Shown: positions 1-11,592 of the stretch, in pieces
Layout: each line of letters opens with the position of its first letter
How positions within the stretch are numbered: the stretch's first letter is position 1
DNA from: Adiantum capillus-veneris
Taxonomy: Eukaryota > Streptophyta > Polypodiopsida > Polypodiales > Pteridaceae
Direction of reading: 5' to 3'
Assembly: GCA_014529385.2 (NCBI GenBank)
Contig: CM043970.1
Span: 46,178,779-46,242,778 of the forward strand
DNA: 64,000 nt
The notes under the pieces: model-generated
What the model saw: the letters and a program-made list of their open reading frames with translations, nothing else
Told to the model about the DNA's origin: nothing
Database searches by the model: none
Translations under genes and position numbers: made by a program

Positions 1-40
1 AACTAGAAAAAATGATAGATAATACCAATGTTGATGTCAA

Positions 41-2369
41 TCAAGGGCAATGTGATCCGGGCTCATATTGTTGCCAATCAGTCTCCTCATCGCTATCTGC
101 ATCAACTGCTGAAATAGCACGTACACATGGAGCCTTGAAGCGTGAAAGATGTTGATGGAAGACCTCTGGATCACTATCTATGCAGAGACAGTGTTTAGAC
201 AACTCAACGCAAACATTGCCCAAGCCACCACATCCAGAAAACATATCAACAATGTAGGTGTTCTCCGCAGTAAATGTCCGCACAAGCCAGCTAAAAAAAG
301 CAAAAAATATGCGTATTTTTACTTTATGTAACATAGTCCAATAACGCATAGTAGGAAGCATATATTCTTACCGAAATAAGTCAAGGCTACGCTCGGCGGC
401 ACCTCTAAGAGCGTGTCCTCCAATGTACTCTCCGTCGACGCGCTCCACCAGTATTCCGGACTTGGCATTGAAAGAGTTGTTTTCCACGCTCTCTCCATCT
501 CGTCGATCGTAGATAGGACGTTGACCCTTACGATAAAACAATCGTAGCAATAGTGTTTCCACCTACAAATTACAACTAGAATGTGATCTAATTGAAGAAA
601 ACTACAAGCATGCTTTTCAATCAACAAACAAATTTACTTACTCTCTCAATCACAATGGTCTTTCGCACATAACCATCGGGGATCAAAATAAGGATGGTGT
701 GCATCATTTTGAATCCCATCTCGATGGCATGGCTAGACACAATGCCAAAGTGATTAGTGGAGCTTAGGGTGATGTACCACCCATTGTCTGCCACATACTT
801 TGAAGCTATTACGGCCACTTTCTTACTTAATTTTTGAGAGAATTGATTCCATGGAGGGACCTGCATAATACGCATTGTTAATTTAATTAAAGTTCCAAAA
901 CTATCATAGACTGTCCATTGTGGTTTTGAAGGATGCATACCTCGTTCTCTGAAAAATTTTCAACTTTAAAGTTCGTTGGAAAATCCGCAAACAAAAGAGA
1001 GGCCACTTCATTGCTGTTTTCCCCATCAACATGGGCTGAATGAAGAAAATCCAAGATCCTGCATACGATCAAATAAATGTATTTCAAACATTCACAACAC
1101 ACACCACACATAGTTAGTCTTTCTTTTCACATGTGTTTACCATTTCTCATCATCGAGAGAAATTTTGTAAACATCTAGCATGTTCCCAATAACGTTCACA
1201 TCACAATCTATGGAAGGCACTGCATAATCAGAAAATAAAATATTTCATCAAGAATTGTTGAGTAGAAAGAAAGTGACAGCTAGATATCTATACAAGCAAG
1301 TTTACCTGTGGAGCCTTGAGCACCTTTTTGGTTCTTTTTGGGAGACTTCTTGGGCTTCTTGGATCTAACAAAATCCAATCGTTTCTTTATAGAGGAGATT
1401 GTACTATTGTTTACTCTTTTCGAAGAGGTGGCTTTCTTGGAAGCTGAGCCAATCTCCTCAATACCATTTTCATTTCTTTCAAGAACGTGCTCTAAAGCAA
1501 ACAAAAATATATTTCTCACAAACATAATCTAAATAGTATGAGCACTTTAACAATTTTGTAGTTTTTATAAATGCCAAAAATAACCTTTATATAAGTTCCC
1601 TTCATCACGTGGGTAGGTGCCTCGAGTGTAATCTAGCCACCAAGGGCAATACTCAATTTCCCAAGAAATCAAACCATAATCTCTCATCCATAGTGGATAC
1701 ATACACTCCTCACAAGAGAGGTCCCTACAACTTTCAACAGCAATTGGCAACTTCTCCAACAAAGTTTTATCGTAAAGCTGAATTAGCCATCTACATAAAA
1801 TGCAGTTAACTTTATTTGAGCTCTTTTCCTAAGTGACTTATTTATTATACAAACTCTAAGTAAAAAATAGAATAACAACCATAAAGATATCAATTGTATT
1901 ACCTGAATAATACTCTCCTTGAAGATTCCATAAGCTCTGGAATTTTTTCATCCGACTCTTTTGTGTTGAGCTTACTCCAAAGCTCCACAAAATCTTTATC
2001 AATGTGGTCCCTCAATTGGTGATGAAACCATGCTTCAAAGCCCTCCGGCATTTCTTCAATCATTTTCCCTTTGATCCTCAAGCATTGCTTCAAGATACTT
2101 CCCCAATACCACTCTTTACGCAAGTACATTCTAAATTTTATTGCACTAATATAACGCTCAGAAGTAACATCATCTACACGGCAATGCATCAAAGAGTGCA
2201 ATATTTCCTTTTTCCTATAGAGCAAACAATAAACAAACCATAAATGAATTGATTCATTTGATGATTTCATGTGTATTTTTTATCCAAAAAGTATTACCTC
2301 TCTGGTGATATTTTAGAAGTTGCCAAAGAGTGGACTTTGTCTCTTGTAAGGCCCACTTGATCCTTTTCT
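41..2369 (-). CDS. Methyltransferase-like gene, nine exons, 5' end not found
   Basis: I read nine exons on the minus strand, each with GT/AG borders and consistent phase: 2369-2298, 2214-1903, 1790-1585, 1491-1306, 1219-1141, 1058-941, 860-642, 562-372 and 290-41, giving about 544 codons without a stop and ending in TGA at 43-41. Exon 4 is lysine-rich (RSKKPKKSPKKNQKG) and could be a nuclear localisation signal. Exon 7 opens with VPPWNQF, resembling motif IV (D/N/S-PP-Y/W) of amino-methyltransferases, and the last exon has VDMFSGCGGLG followed by CIDSDPEVF, resembling the SAM-binding motif I. Motif IV before motif I is the order of beta-class N4/N6 methyltransferases. The expected Asp of DPPW is Val, so activity is uncertain. 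The first codon lies upstream of 2369 or is lost in the microsatellite. No other function can be assigned; a transposon-borne gene is possible because a divergent transposase starts 1.75 kb away. Confidence 0.6.
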
Positions 2370-2527
2370 CTTATCCAATTGAAGTTAAATAATAAAGAGA
2401 AGAACCCTTGGCCATTGGCGGGGTTGGCAATGGCCAACATTTATGTTACATTAGCACAAGATCAAATCAAATCAATTCAATCAAATATATCAAATTCAAA
2501 TGACATGTCAACTTACAATTTTGTATC

Positions 2528-2530
<3 letters not shown>

Positions 2531-2567
<37 letters not shown>

Positions 2568-2810
2568 TACCTGGACACGGTCGCCCGATTTACCGGAGGA
2601 GGTCCAATGGAAGCTCCATTGGAGCTCCTCCATGCCTTGAAAGGCATGGTGACAAAGCAGCGCGCACGCTGCCCTCTCACCATGCCTTTCAAGGCATGGA
2701 GGAGCTCCAATGGAGCTCCATTGGAGCTCCTCCGGTGGATCGGGCGAGCGTGCACAGGTAAGCACACACACACACACACACTCACACACACACACACACG
2801 TGAGTAGAAA

Positions 2811-2869
<59 letters not shown>
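2531..2869. repeat. Palindrome (foldback) flanked by complementary GT and CA microsatellites
   Basis: The left arm (about 2561-2663) reads GT repeats, then TGCTTACCTGGACACGG and a GGAGCTCC-rich block, then AAGGCATGGTGA. The right arm (about 2664-2770) is its near-perfect reverse complement. The outer GT tract on the left is complementary to the CA tract on the right, so the fold can extend to over 300 nt. The core contains the small palindrome GGAGCTCCAATGGAGCTCC. It could be a foldback-type element or a product of inverted duplication. No coding role is seen. Confidence 0.85.
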
Positions 2870-2875
<6 letters not shown>

Positions 2876-3653
2876 CTTGTCTTCTCTTACTCCTTCTTCT
2901 TCACAGCAAAACTCCACTTTCTCTTCACTCCACTTTCACTTCACTCCACTTCAATCTCAATTAAAACTCCATTTAAACTTCACTCCACTTTCATCTCAAC
3001 TACTACTTTTTTCACACACACCATATATTACAAAAATGATATTGTGGTATAAACACTCACACACACACATTCATTTATATATATATATAAATGTATATAC
3101 ACACACAAAGATATACACAAAATGGATTCATATATATAGTTTTACTAAAAAAATACTATGTTTTTTACACACACACAACCATATATTTTAAAAAATGATC
3201 GTATGCGTTTGTGTGTATAAAAAACGTAGCATTCTTAAAGTTAAGTCATGCAAACACACACACACACACACAAAATGTAAAAACTATGTGCACAGTTAAA
3301 TATCTTATGTGCACATGCACTCAACTTAAATATCTTAACTTAAAAAAATGCACATACACTCAACTTAAAAATATCTTAACTTAAACTATGTGCACATACA
3401 CTTAACTTAAATATCTTAACTTAATAAAATGCTACGTTGTTTACACACACCCACAAAATCATTTATACACACGCACAGTAATGTATATAACTTAACTAAA
3501 ATAATTATATATACACACTACCAAAAACACACACACATATATATAAAATGGCAAGATGGAATCATATATATAACTTAACTAAAAAAATTGCTACGTTTTT
3601 TATACAAAGTCAGTCATATAGAATGTTACGTTTTTTATACACACACTCACACA

Positions 3654-3695
<42 letters not shown>

Positions 3696-3704
3696 TACAC
3701 AATC

Positions 3705-3770
<66 letters not shown>

Positions 3771-3775
3771 AAAAG
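2870..3775. repeat. CA- and TA-rich microsatellite tract
   Basis: This stretch holds many short (CA)n and (TA)n runs, notably 3655-3686 (TA), 3703-3724 (TA) and 3725-3767 (CA), separated by AT-rich sequence that repeats the words AACTTAAATATCTTAACTTA and CTACGTTTTTTATACA. No gene is seen. Open frames here (Thr-His or Tyr-Ile repeats) follow from the dinucleotide repeats. Confidence 0.85.
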
Positions 3776-4123
3776 ATGAAGACACTATTAGACTGCATTA
3801 AATGCAGTCCTTGAACCACCATTTAGAACTTAAATGGCCCCTCAAATTTGATGACATATTCCACTGCACATACATTCAGAACCGTCATATATTAAATGCA
3901 CTTCTTCAATTATGATTTTCATTATTCTTTGAGCCGTCACAAGATCTTATGCAACTGTCTTTTCGTCTACCTACCAATCTTTCACTTTCATTAACCTTCA
4001 CATCTTTCATTAACTTTCACCAGTTTCATTAACCTTCACTTTATCTTTAACTTTCATTAACCTTCACTTATTCCACCGCAGTTTTCTCGCATCTCCACCC
4101 TGTAATCTGTTGCTTGAGAGAAT
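3776..4123 (+). promoter_or_regulatory. 5' flank and leader of the MULE gene with short tandem repeats
   Basis: Between the microsatellites and the ATG at 4124 the sequence is AT-rich. It contains several copies of a 16-base word close to TTTCATTAACCTTCAC (about 3975-4075), giving a pyrimidine-rich leader. No convincing TATA box or terminal inverted repeat was found, so promoter status is inferred from position only. Confidence 0.35.
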
Positions 4124-7100
4124 ATGTCCAACATGAAAGTAACAATAACTTGGAAGGTTGGTGGTCAGATTGTCAACCGCGACATTCAGTTGAAGGGAAA
4201 CTCATTGTTGCTTAGTGCTTACTATTTGCAGAGTTTGCTGCCTCCATCTTGCCATTTTCAGTCACTATCTTCTCTTATTGAAAGTGATTGTGGCCTAACA
4301 AAAGTCTTGCTGCAACCACAGTGGGATATAGAAGGTCATCAGCATTTCTTAATAGATGGTTCTTTTTCGAGCTTGTTTGAGATGCTTCATTCAGACACAT
4401 TTATACAGGTATCTGACAATGAGAAAGGAAATGACAAAGAGATATCTGAAGATGTTTTAAGCATTGTGCATCTTGAAAGTAGTGGTGACGATATAGGACA
4501 GCTTAAAACTCAGTCAATTGTCATTTGGATTCAACAAAATCCAGGGGCAAAAAAGTTAAATGATCTGCTAACATTATGTGGAGCTCCTTTGCAAGTTGTT
4601 CAACTTCCACAACATTATGATGGAAATTTGTGTTTTGAGTTACTTGCGACTCAGGATAAAACAAAACGAATGACAGAGATGGAACAACGCTTTGATGGTC
4701 ACTTGTGGACTCGCCCATCTGTGACAACCATGGCAATAGCATGCACAATTCTTCTAAGCCACTGTTTGGGATTCATGCAGTGTAATTATTCAACGTGTCC
4801 TCATTATATTAAGGAACAAGAATTCAATAGTAGAGATTTTCATGGATATTTGGACAGACAGGTGAAAAAGGACTACCTTGCAATGGAAGAGAATACAACA
4901 ATAACTTGTCATTATTGTCAGAAGGTTGTTACTTGTGTTGCTGCTTGTCCCTGCAAAATCTATTATGTTTTGCCTAGAGATGGTACAATGTCACGACTGG
5001 CAATACATGTTGGTAAACATTGTCATAATGTTAAGGAAGGAACCTCTAGGGCTGCTATTTCAAGAGTGCGGAAACTGGTAGGTGCAATACTAAAAATAGA
5101 AAATGGTGGCCCAAGAAAAATTCAAATGTTGGTGGCTCAACAACTTGTTCTTCACTCCTTGATTGGTGAGGAAGCTGAAGCTACATCCAATGTACAATTC
5201 AATGATTTTTTGGAAGAAATGATGCCACTGGTTCAAACCAAAGGGTAAGAAAACTCAATTTGGTTCCTTGAATTTGTTAATTTTTTAACTATTATAAATT
5301 TAGCCTTCTTGTGATGCATCGTGTAGGTTTTCTTCAATTGTTTCAAAGGAGAGAAAGAGTCAAGGTGCTGTTATTGGGGATGGATATGATAATATTTTAT
5401 TGCTTCAAAAAAAGTGCAAGTTTCCTTTCTTTTCATGGGAGTAGATTTCCTGGACAGGGTGAAGAGGATGACAAGTGCTTCCTATTTAAAATGTCCACTA
5501 AAGGACCAGGTTCTGGGATTGATCTAGTAAATCGGATGAAAAGAACTGAAACTGGTGACTTGAGAAATGCGTGGGTACATTTTGATTTTACCCATAGAAT
5601 AGATGGATGGGCAACAATGTCATGCTCAATTTATGATCCAAGGTAATCTTTAAGTATTTAAATATCTCGTATTTTTTTATCATTAAATAAAAGAAGATGT
5701 GTGAAAATGTTTATGTTGAATATCTTGCAGCATACAATCACTACAAATAATTGCTATATGTGAAACTAAAGAGGAGGATGCAAAGACTCAAGTTATTTTT
5801 TGGGAGAGCCTTAATTCAACAATGGAAAAGTACGGACATGGTGCAGCTGACTTTGCAGGTTTTATGTCTGATGAAGCTGGTGCAAATTGGAATGCTATTC
5901 GAACAGTCTTCAATGGCGGGCCAGATAATATCATGGAGGGACGTGAACGATCATGCCTATTTCATTGGGAGCAGAGTCTCCACAAATATGCTAAAAAGTG
6001 GATACCTCAACATCTAACAAATCAACACATTGATATGTGTGAGGACTGGAGAGCTTGTAAGACCATTGTGCTTGCATCTCAAAAGGCGCTTTCAATTCAA
6101 AAGTGGTGGAGACAACATCTATCTACAGAGAGCATCACAAGAGTGAGCAGATGGTTTAAATGGTGGGAGCAACGAATTTCACACTGGGGAGAAATTGGAA
6201 CAGATGTAAGTACCTTTATGACAATCTATATTTTTAGAAAAATTTCTTTTCATACATGAAATTTATAAATTTTAATTCATGTTTTTTTGCATTTCATAGG
6301 GTGGTCTAAGTCCGTGGGAGCGGGCACAAATTCCCAATGTTAATTTATCAAAAAGTGTACATGCCAGTTGGTTAGCAGGTGAAGGTGGAAAGGGAAAAAT
6401 ATCCTTGTATGATGCATGTGTAACAGATATTATAAACTCATATATTCAATGTGCAAAGCGTTTGGGATATACTACTGGGCGTTATATAGGAACGGGTCCC
6501 ACAATGGAGACCTTGCTTTCTCGAGTTGAATCTCAGCAAACTCCAACTCCAACCAACGTGGCCCATCTATTACACGAGGCTGTTGCAGGGACTCCCATGT
6601 ATGCGCAGCCAATTTTGCATGGAGACAAAGAAACAGTACAATGCAAAAAGAGGGGCAGAACAGGAACAAGTAGCTCCCATCGGCCGGAATATGTCATGGA
6701 ATCTAAGCAACGAAACCATCGCGGTCGACCAAAAAAATCAAGTTTGATACCCAAGGACCAGGTATTTCTAACATTCCGCTGCAAATTAGTGACAGTGATG
6801 ATGATATTGGATCTCAAAAAGAAACAACCACACCTTTGTCATCTAAAACAAACAATGTGTTTGAGAGTAATGTGCCACGCACTCAGTGGGCCCTCAGGAG
6901 AATGCCCATTTAAAGTCAAAGAAAATGTTTTGGAACAGTAGGGAGAAAAAATTGTGACAATATCTTGCATAGTCTCTTAATTGGTCTTGTTGCTCCATGT
7001 ATATGGTCCGAAAGAATGTTCAAGGGTAAAACAATCGAGCAATGGTTATGGTTTTGTAATCATGATATTTTGCATACCCAATCAATCAAAAGACAAGTCA

Positions 7101-7627
7101 AAGATTTACCTCCTGCTCCAAATGTTTGGCCAGTAGCAAGAGGGACAGATATCTCCACACAGAAACTTGCCGCGCTGCATCAGAGTGGATTTCGGACAGA
7201 GAATTCAATGGTAAATCCACAACCTCTTGCTGGCGACTGCAAAGAAGGTGGTGGCAGCTCGAGGAAGAAAAAGTGGAGGCATGGAATCTCTAAAGAGGCC
7301 ATGAAGAAATTGGAAGCATGTAATAGTATGACAATTATATTTTTGGATGAAGTGAAAAGGTCTCAAGAGCATGTAATTTTCTGAGTTCTCACTGAAAATA
7401 GTTATGAGATTCATATAAAACAGAGTCCAGCATGCACGTGTCCGGATTTTCAGAAGCGAGAGAATACCAACAAATCCTTTTTGGCATGCAAACATATGTA
7501 CTATGTGTACACAAAAGTGCTCGGACTTGAACCTAAGGAGCACATGATTATTCATCAGCCAACCCTCTCACCAATGGACATCGCTTTTATTCTTGGACAA
7601 CCAAGGATGATTTCTCCCTCCATTTAA
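4124..7627 (+). pseudogene. Decayed MULE-like transposase gene with SWIM zinc finger
   Basis: Exons readable by GT/AG sites are 4124-5244, 5327-5642, 5731-6205 and 6300 to about 6760, with a further coding block to TAA at 7625. Family features: an N-terminal CHYC...C-rich segment near 4906-5010; a first acidic residue in HFDFTHRIDGW (Asp codon 5584); a second in MSDEAGANWNAI (Asp codon 5870); the CLFHW motif after it (5954-5968), as in MULE/MudrA catalytic cores; and a C-terminal SWIM finger CTC...CKH (7433-7495). Damage: the good frame entering at 5327 meets a stop near 5442 and resumes one base off, the frame changes again near 6760, and an in-frame TGA lies at 7382-7384 just before the SWIM finger. 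The protein would be a cut-and-paste transposase acting in the nucleus, but this copy is very probably inactive. Terminal inverted repeats were not found. Confidence 0.75.
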
Positions 7628-8202
7628 TTACAAATGGTTTGGTATGCTTCTTTCACTCAACTAGAATATTGATCTATGATATGAAAGTGTTTTTCTGTAT
7701 TTATTTTGGTTTATTATACTTGTGATTATTTATCTTGAAAAAGCATTGTTTATGCAGCAAAGGATTTCAAATTTCAAGCAAAAGATATGAAGCATCTTGC
7801 AAGCTATTTGGGAGCAAATTACTTGCCTTTTAGAGTGACCATTACATTTATGGCGACTATCCTTTTTTGTACTCTAATTTTGATCTTATCTTGTGGTAGT
7901 TTTGCGAATGTACTTACATCCTCAAACTTATGTTGTTTCAAAAAGCAATTGCTTGGGAAAAATAGTATTGTCTCTATCTGGCATTATTTTTGACTTCATC
8001 ACATTTATATATGCTGTGGATTATATTTAACTCTGAAATTAGTGTTGTCTCTATTCTGCATGATTTTTTACTTTATCGCATGTTTATATGCTGTGGATTA
8101 TTTGACTCTGATCACATGCGTTGCGAGCATAATTGACTCTTATGGCATGAGTTGTGAAATGGTGATTTTATTTGTTTACATTTTTTCCGTCGTTATGCCC
8201 TC

Positions 8203-8249
<47 letters not shown>

Positions 8250-8543
8250 GTAGTGATATACAACTCTATGATTTTGCTTTCTCTCTCTAGAAGAGAAGTC
8301 TCTCTCTCTCTCTCTCAAGGATTTATGATCTCTTCTTCCAATGGTAACTCGCATAAATACTATCTCTCTAGAATTTATACTTTCTCTCTCCGTCAGCCAC
8401 ACATATATGGAGTCTTATGATGATTGAAAATTACATTAAATAGATACTTTATGCTATGACACATATTTGGTTAAAAAAACTCTAAAGATTGCTAAAATTG
8501 TCAAAAAAACTTGAAATGAAAAACTCGCAAATGTTAAATCCCC
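7628..8543. other. Non-coding flank with (CT)n microsatellites
   Basis: This is AT-rich sequence downstream of the transposase stop. It contains (CT)n tracts at about 8210-8247, 8280-8290 and 8300-8316. No splice-supported gene is visible; the Ser-Leu repeat frames come from the CT tract. Confidence 0.6.
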
Positions 8544-9725
8544 CTTTAGACATAGAGATTGCCTCTATAGCGCTCACGAAGTGCTGCCACTTCTCTTAGA
8601 GAGAAGGCGTCCACAAACCACTAAGAGAGCAAAAACTCTAGTGGACTAATAAGGTGAATATTAATTGAGCATTCAGTTAGTTTTAAGAAGGATATACTCT
8701 AATCTCTCTAATAGATTAGTAAGATTCAATTAGTTATGTGTGTGTGTGTTATCAATTACTCTAATCTCTAATGGAGTAGTAAGATTCAATTAGCTATGTG
8801 TGTGTGTGTGTGCGCGCTATCTCCTACTCTAATCTTTCTAATAGATTAGTAAGATTCAATTAGATATGTGTGTGTGTGTGCTATCTATTACTCTAATCTC
8901 TAATGGATTAGTAACATTCAATTAGCTTTAAAAAGGTTATGTGTGTGTGTGTGTGCTATCTCTTACTCTAATCTCTCTAATAGATTAGTAAGATTCAATT
9001 AGTTTTAAGAAGAATATGTGTGTATGTGTGCTAGCTCCTACTCTAATCTCTCTAATAGATTAGTAAGATTCAATTAGATATGTGTGTGTGTGTGTGTGCT
9101 ATCTATTACTCTAATCTTCTAATAGATTAGTAAGATTCAATTAGCTTTAAGAAGGATATGTGTATGTGTGTGTGCTATCTTTTACTCTAATTTTTCTAAT
9201 GGATAGTAAGATTCAATTAACTTTAGAAAAGATGTGTGTGTATGTTTTCTCTTACTCTAATCTCTCTAAGTATACCTACTCTCTCTAGTTAGTACATCTT
9301 CACTATTAACTTATGCATAGTTAATTGAAAGTTAATACATAAGAGAACTCGTCATTTTCTTATTATACATTATGAAATTCTCATTCACCAATTTTATTGT
9401 CAATTAGATTAAATAGAATTTTGAATAATACTAAAAATTGATTTAGTTGAAGTATAGAAATTGAAGTTGGAATTGGATTAGAAATGTGAAGCATAAAAGT
9501 AATGTATTCCTACACTTTCACTCATAGTTTACACATTTAATTTTTGATTAATTACGATTAGCAAATATTTGATGTATAGAAATTAGATGTAAAACAACAA
9601 CATAAGTGTGAATCCGAGTTGGCGAGGGTTCAAATTACAGACTCTCTTTGGAAACAAGAGATTACTAGGGAAATTGACCAATTTAAAGTTCTAAGTGTAT
9701 AACATAAGTGTAGTACAAAAAAATG
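8544..9725 (+). repeat. Left inverted arm with internal tandem array
   Basis: The arm carries about seven units (8690-9270) built on TAATAGATTAGTAAGATTC plus AATTAG and a TGTGTGTG run, at roughly 80-100 bp spacing. An AT-rich stretch follows, ending in CATAAGTGTAGTAC. The outer part has its own small palindrome, CTTAGTGGTTTGTGG versus CCACAAACCACTAAG, when the two arms are compared. Confidence 0.8.
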
Positions 9726-9851
9726 GCTCCAAAGCGTGCTCAAACCCAAGGCGCTAATGATCATGAAGCTGGTACAAGTAACGGCGGAACCCCTGCGGAA
9801 CATGCTATGTCTCCACCAATCAGACCAATCAGAGCTATGGTACAAGTTAGT
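9723..9851 (+). CDS. Start of an unidentified reading frame inside the long-arm element
   Basis: An ATG at 9723, right where the two arms stop matching, opens a hydrophilic frame (MAPKRAQTQGANDHEAGTS) that runs to about 9850 before possible splice-like or decayed sequence. The basic start followed by a Gly/Thr/Pro-rich stretch is typical of plant transposon proteins, but I cannot assign a family. The remainder was displaced by the copia insertion. The interval 9852-9991 shows nothing else. Confidence 0.35.
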
Positions 9852-9991
9852 ATTGCAGTTTCAAGTTATGCATCATTGCATATGCGAGACTATAGGAATA
9901 TATTATTTACCTTATGAAAAGAAAACACGGACCGAAACCACGGGGCTTAACCCCAAGAAACTCGTCATATGTTTGACAAGTAGGAAAGATT

Positions 9992-10719
9992 TGTTAAGTA
10001 TGGAGCCTGATTTACCCTTATAATTTTCTGTGGTAAAAGCGCACATTTGTAAGGCCCCCATTGTGAAGAGAAGCCATCGTGCGTGAAGGAAAATCACTCA
10101 CCGGAAACCAAAATTTTCACGGACAAGAATCAAGGGCAACTTTAAAGGCCTCAGGGGCGGAGGCCCCCGAGACTTTTTTTTTCGCCGGAATATTATGGCC
10201 GGACGGCGGCCGGAAAGTGGTCGGAAAACAACCGGTCGGTTGGCCGGTGGTCAGAAGTCAATGGCCGGTGGCCGGTGGCCGAATTCAAAAGCGGACTTGT
10301 CTTCTCAAGGACGGCCACACATGGGCAGATTGGAGGGTCCGATTTGGACTTATTCACACAAGGGCGGCTACACATGGCTGCCTCTCATAAGAGAGGGCAG
10401 CCCTTTTCGCCTATAAAAGGAGGCCATTTCTACACACATTTCATAGTGTGAAGTTGATGCAACAAGGTGAGTGTGAGGTGGTGAGAGTGAAGCAAGGCGG
10501 GAGCTCCATTAAGGGTATAATCCCTTTGTAAACTACTTCTTGTTTTGAAGTACTAAAGCCATTGAGTGGCCGTGGACGTAGCCCACATTGGGTGAACCAC
10601 GTATATCGTGTGTAATCTCTCTCTCTCTCTCTACTCTATAATCTCATGTATATAAATCTGTCTCTCTCCATTAAGTAATCTACTCAATTATCTATTTAGC
10701 TACGTCTTATTTCCTAACA
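9992..10719 (+). repeat. Copia 5' LTR
   Basis: The LTR is 728 bp, TGTTA...TAACA. It contains a GC-rich tandem block based on GGCCGGTGG (about 10240-10280), a TATA box CTATAAAAGG at 10411, and a (CT)n run near 10617. The direct neighbour of the TATA box is an imperfect hairpin, CTCATAAGAGAGGGC. The tandem block probably evolves by slippage, since the 3' copy has more units. Confidence 0.9.
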
Positions 10720-10721
10720 AC

Positions 10722-10733
10722 TGGTATCAGAGC
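10722..10733 (+). other. Copia primer binding site
   Basis: TGGTATCAGAGC lies two bases after the 5' LTR. This is the usual plant complement to the 3' end of initiator Met tRNA and primes minus-strand DNA synthesis. Confidence 0.9.
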
Positions 10734-10792
10734 AAGGTTTGCTCGTAGCTAAATTATCTGAAGGAAAGGATTCCTTGAATTGAGTGGGAGTT

Positions 10793-11592
10793 ATGGCGGA
10801 GGAAGGGAAGCTCAAGATTGAGAAGTTCAACGGCAAAAAATACCAACATTGGAAGATGCAGATTGAAGACTATCTCTACCAGAAGGACCTCTAGTTGCCA
10901 CTAGGCGGTCTTGCGAAGAAGCCCGTAACAATGGCAGATGAAGCATGGATTGTCCTTGATCGAAAGGCACTGGGAACAATCCGGTTAAGCTTGGCGTCAA
11001 CGGTGGCCTTCAATGTTTCAGTGATGAAGACCACGGAGGACTTGATGAAGTCACTTGACGACTTCTACGAGAAATCATCGGCATCCAATAAGGTATTTCT
11101 TATGAAGCGCTTGTTCAATCTAAAGATGGCAGAGAATGGTTCAGTTGCAGAACACCTAAATGACTTTAACACAAACATAAGTCAACTTCGATCAGTGAAA
11201 ATCAATTTCGATGACGAAGTGCGAGCTCTCCTTATACTATCATCTCTACCGGATAGTTGGGACAGCCTTGTGATGGCTGTAAGTAATTCTATCTCTAGCA
11301 CAAATACTCTTAAGTTTGATGATGTTGTGGGTGTTCTCCTAAGCGAAGAAATGCGAAGGAGAAGCACAGGAGAATCATCAAGTGCTGCACTATCAGTGAA
11401 ACAAGAGGAAGGCTTAAGGAGAGGTTCAAAAACCAAAAGGGTCGTGATCGCTCAAGGCGGAGCAAGTCACGCACAAAGTCAGTTCTTGAATGTTGGAACT
11501 GCGGCAAGAAGGGCCACGTCAAGAAGGATTGCTGGTCCAAGAAGAAGAAAGAGACAGAGTCTCAAGACAACAAGCCAACATCGGAGGCCAAT
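10793..11592 (+). pseudogene. Copia gag with stop and frameshift
   Basis: The ATG at 10793 starts MAEEGKLKIEKFNGKKYQHW, the usual copia gag opening (capsid domain UBN2-like). TAG at 10892-10894 interrupts it after 33 codons. The same frame then runs to about 11398 with the capsid features FLMKRLFNLKM and LLILSSLPDSW. The zinc knuckle CWNCGKKGHVKKDC (11491-11532) lies in another frame, which is the frame of pol. So gag has at least one nonsense change and one small indel near 11395-11405. The product would form virus-like particles packaging the RNA; this copy cannot make it without readthrough and frameshifting. Confidence 0.85.

Noticed and set aside
2379-2864. Similar cysteine/valine-rich frames on both strands
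   Set aside because: Caused by the palindrome and GT/CA tracts; strand symmetry explains both.
8690-9270. Regular repeats resembling a CRISPR array
   Set aside because: Eukaryotic context, variable spacing, microsatellite-containing units and an inverted partner at 16 kb show transposon-arm repeats.
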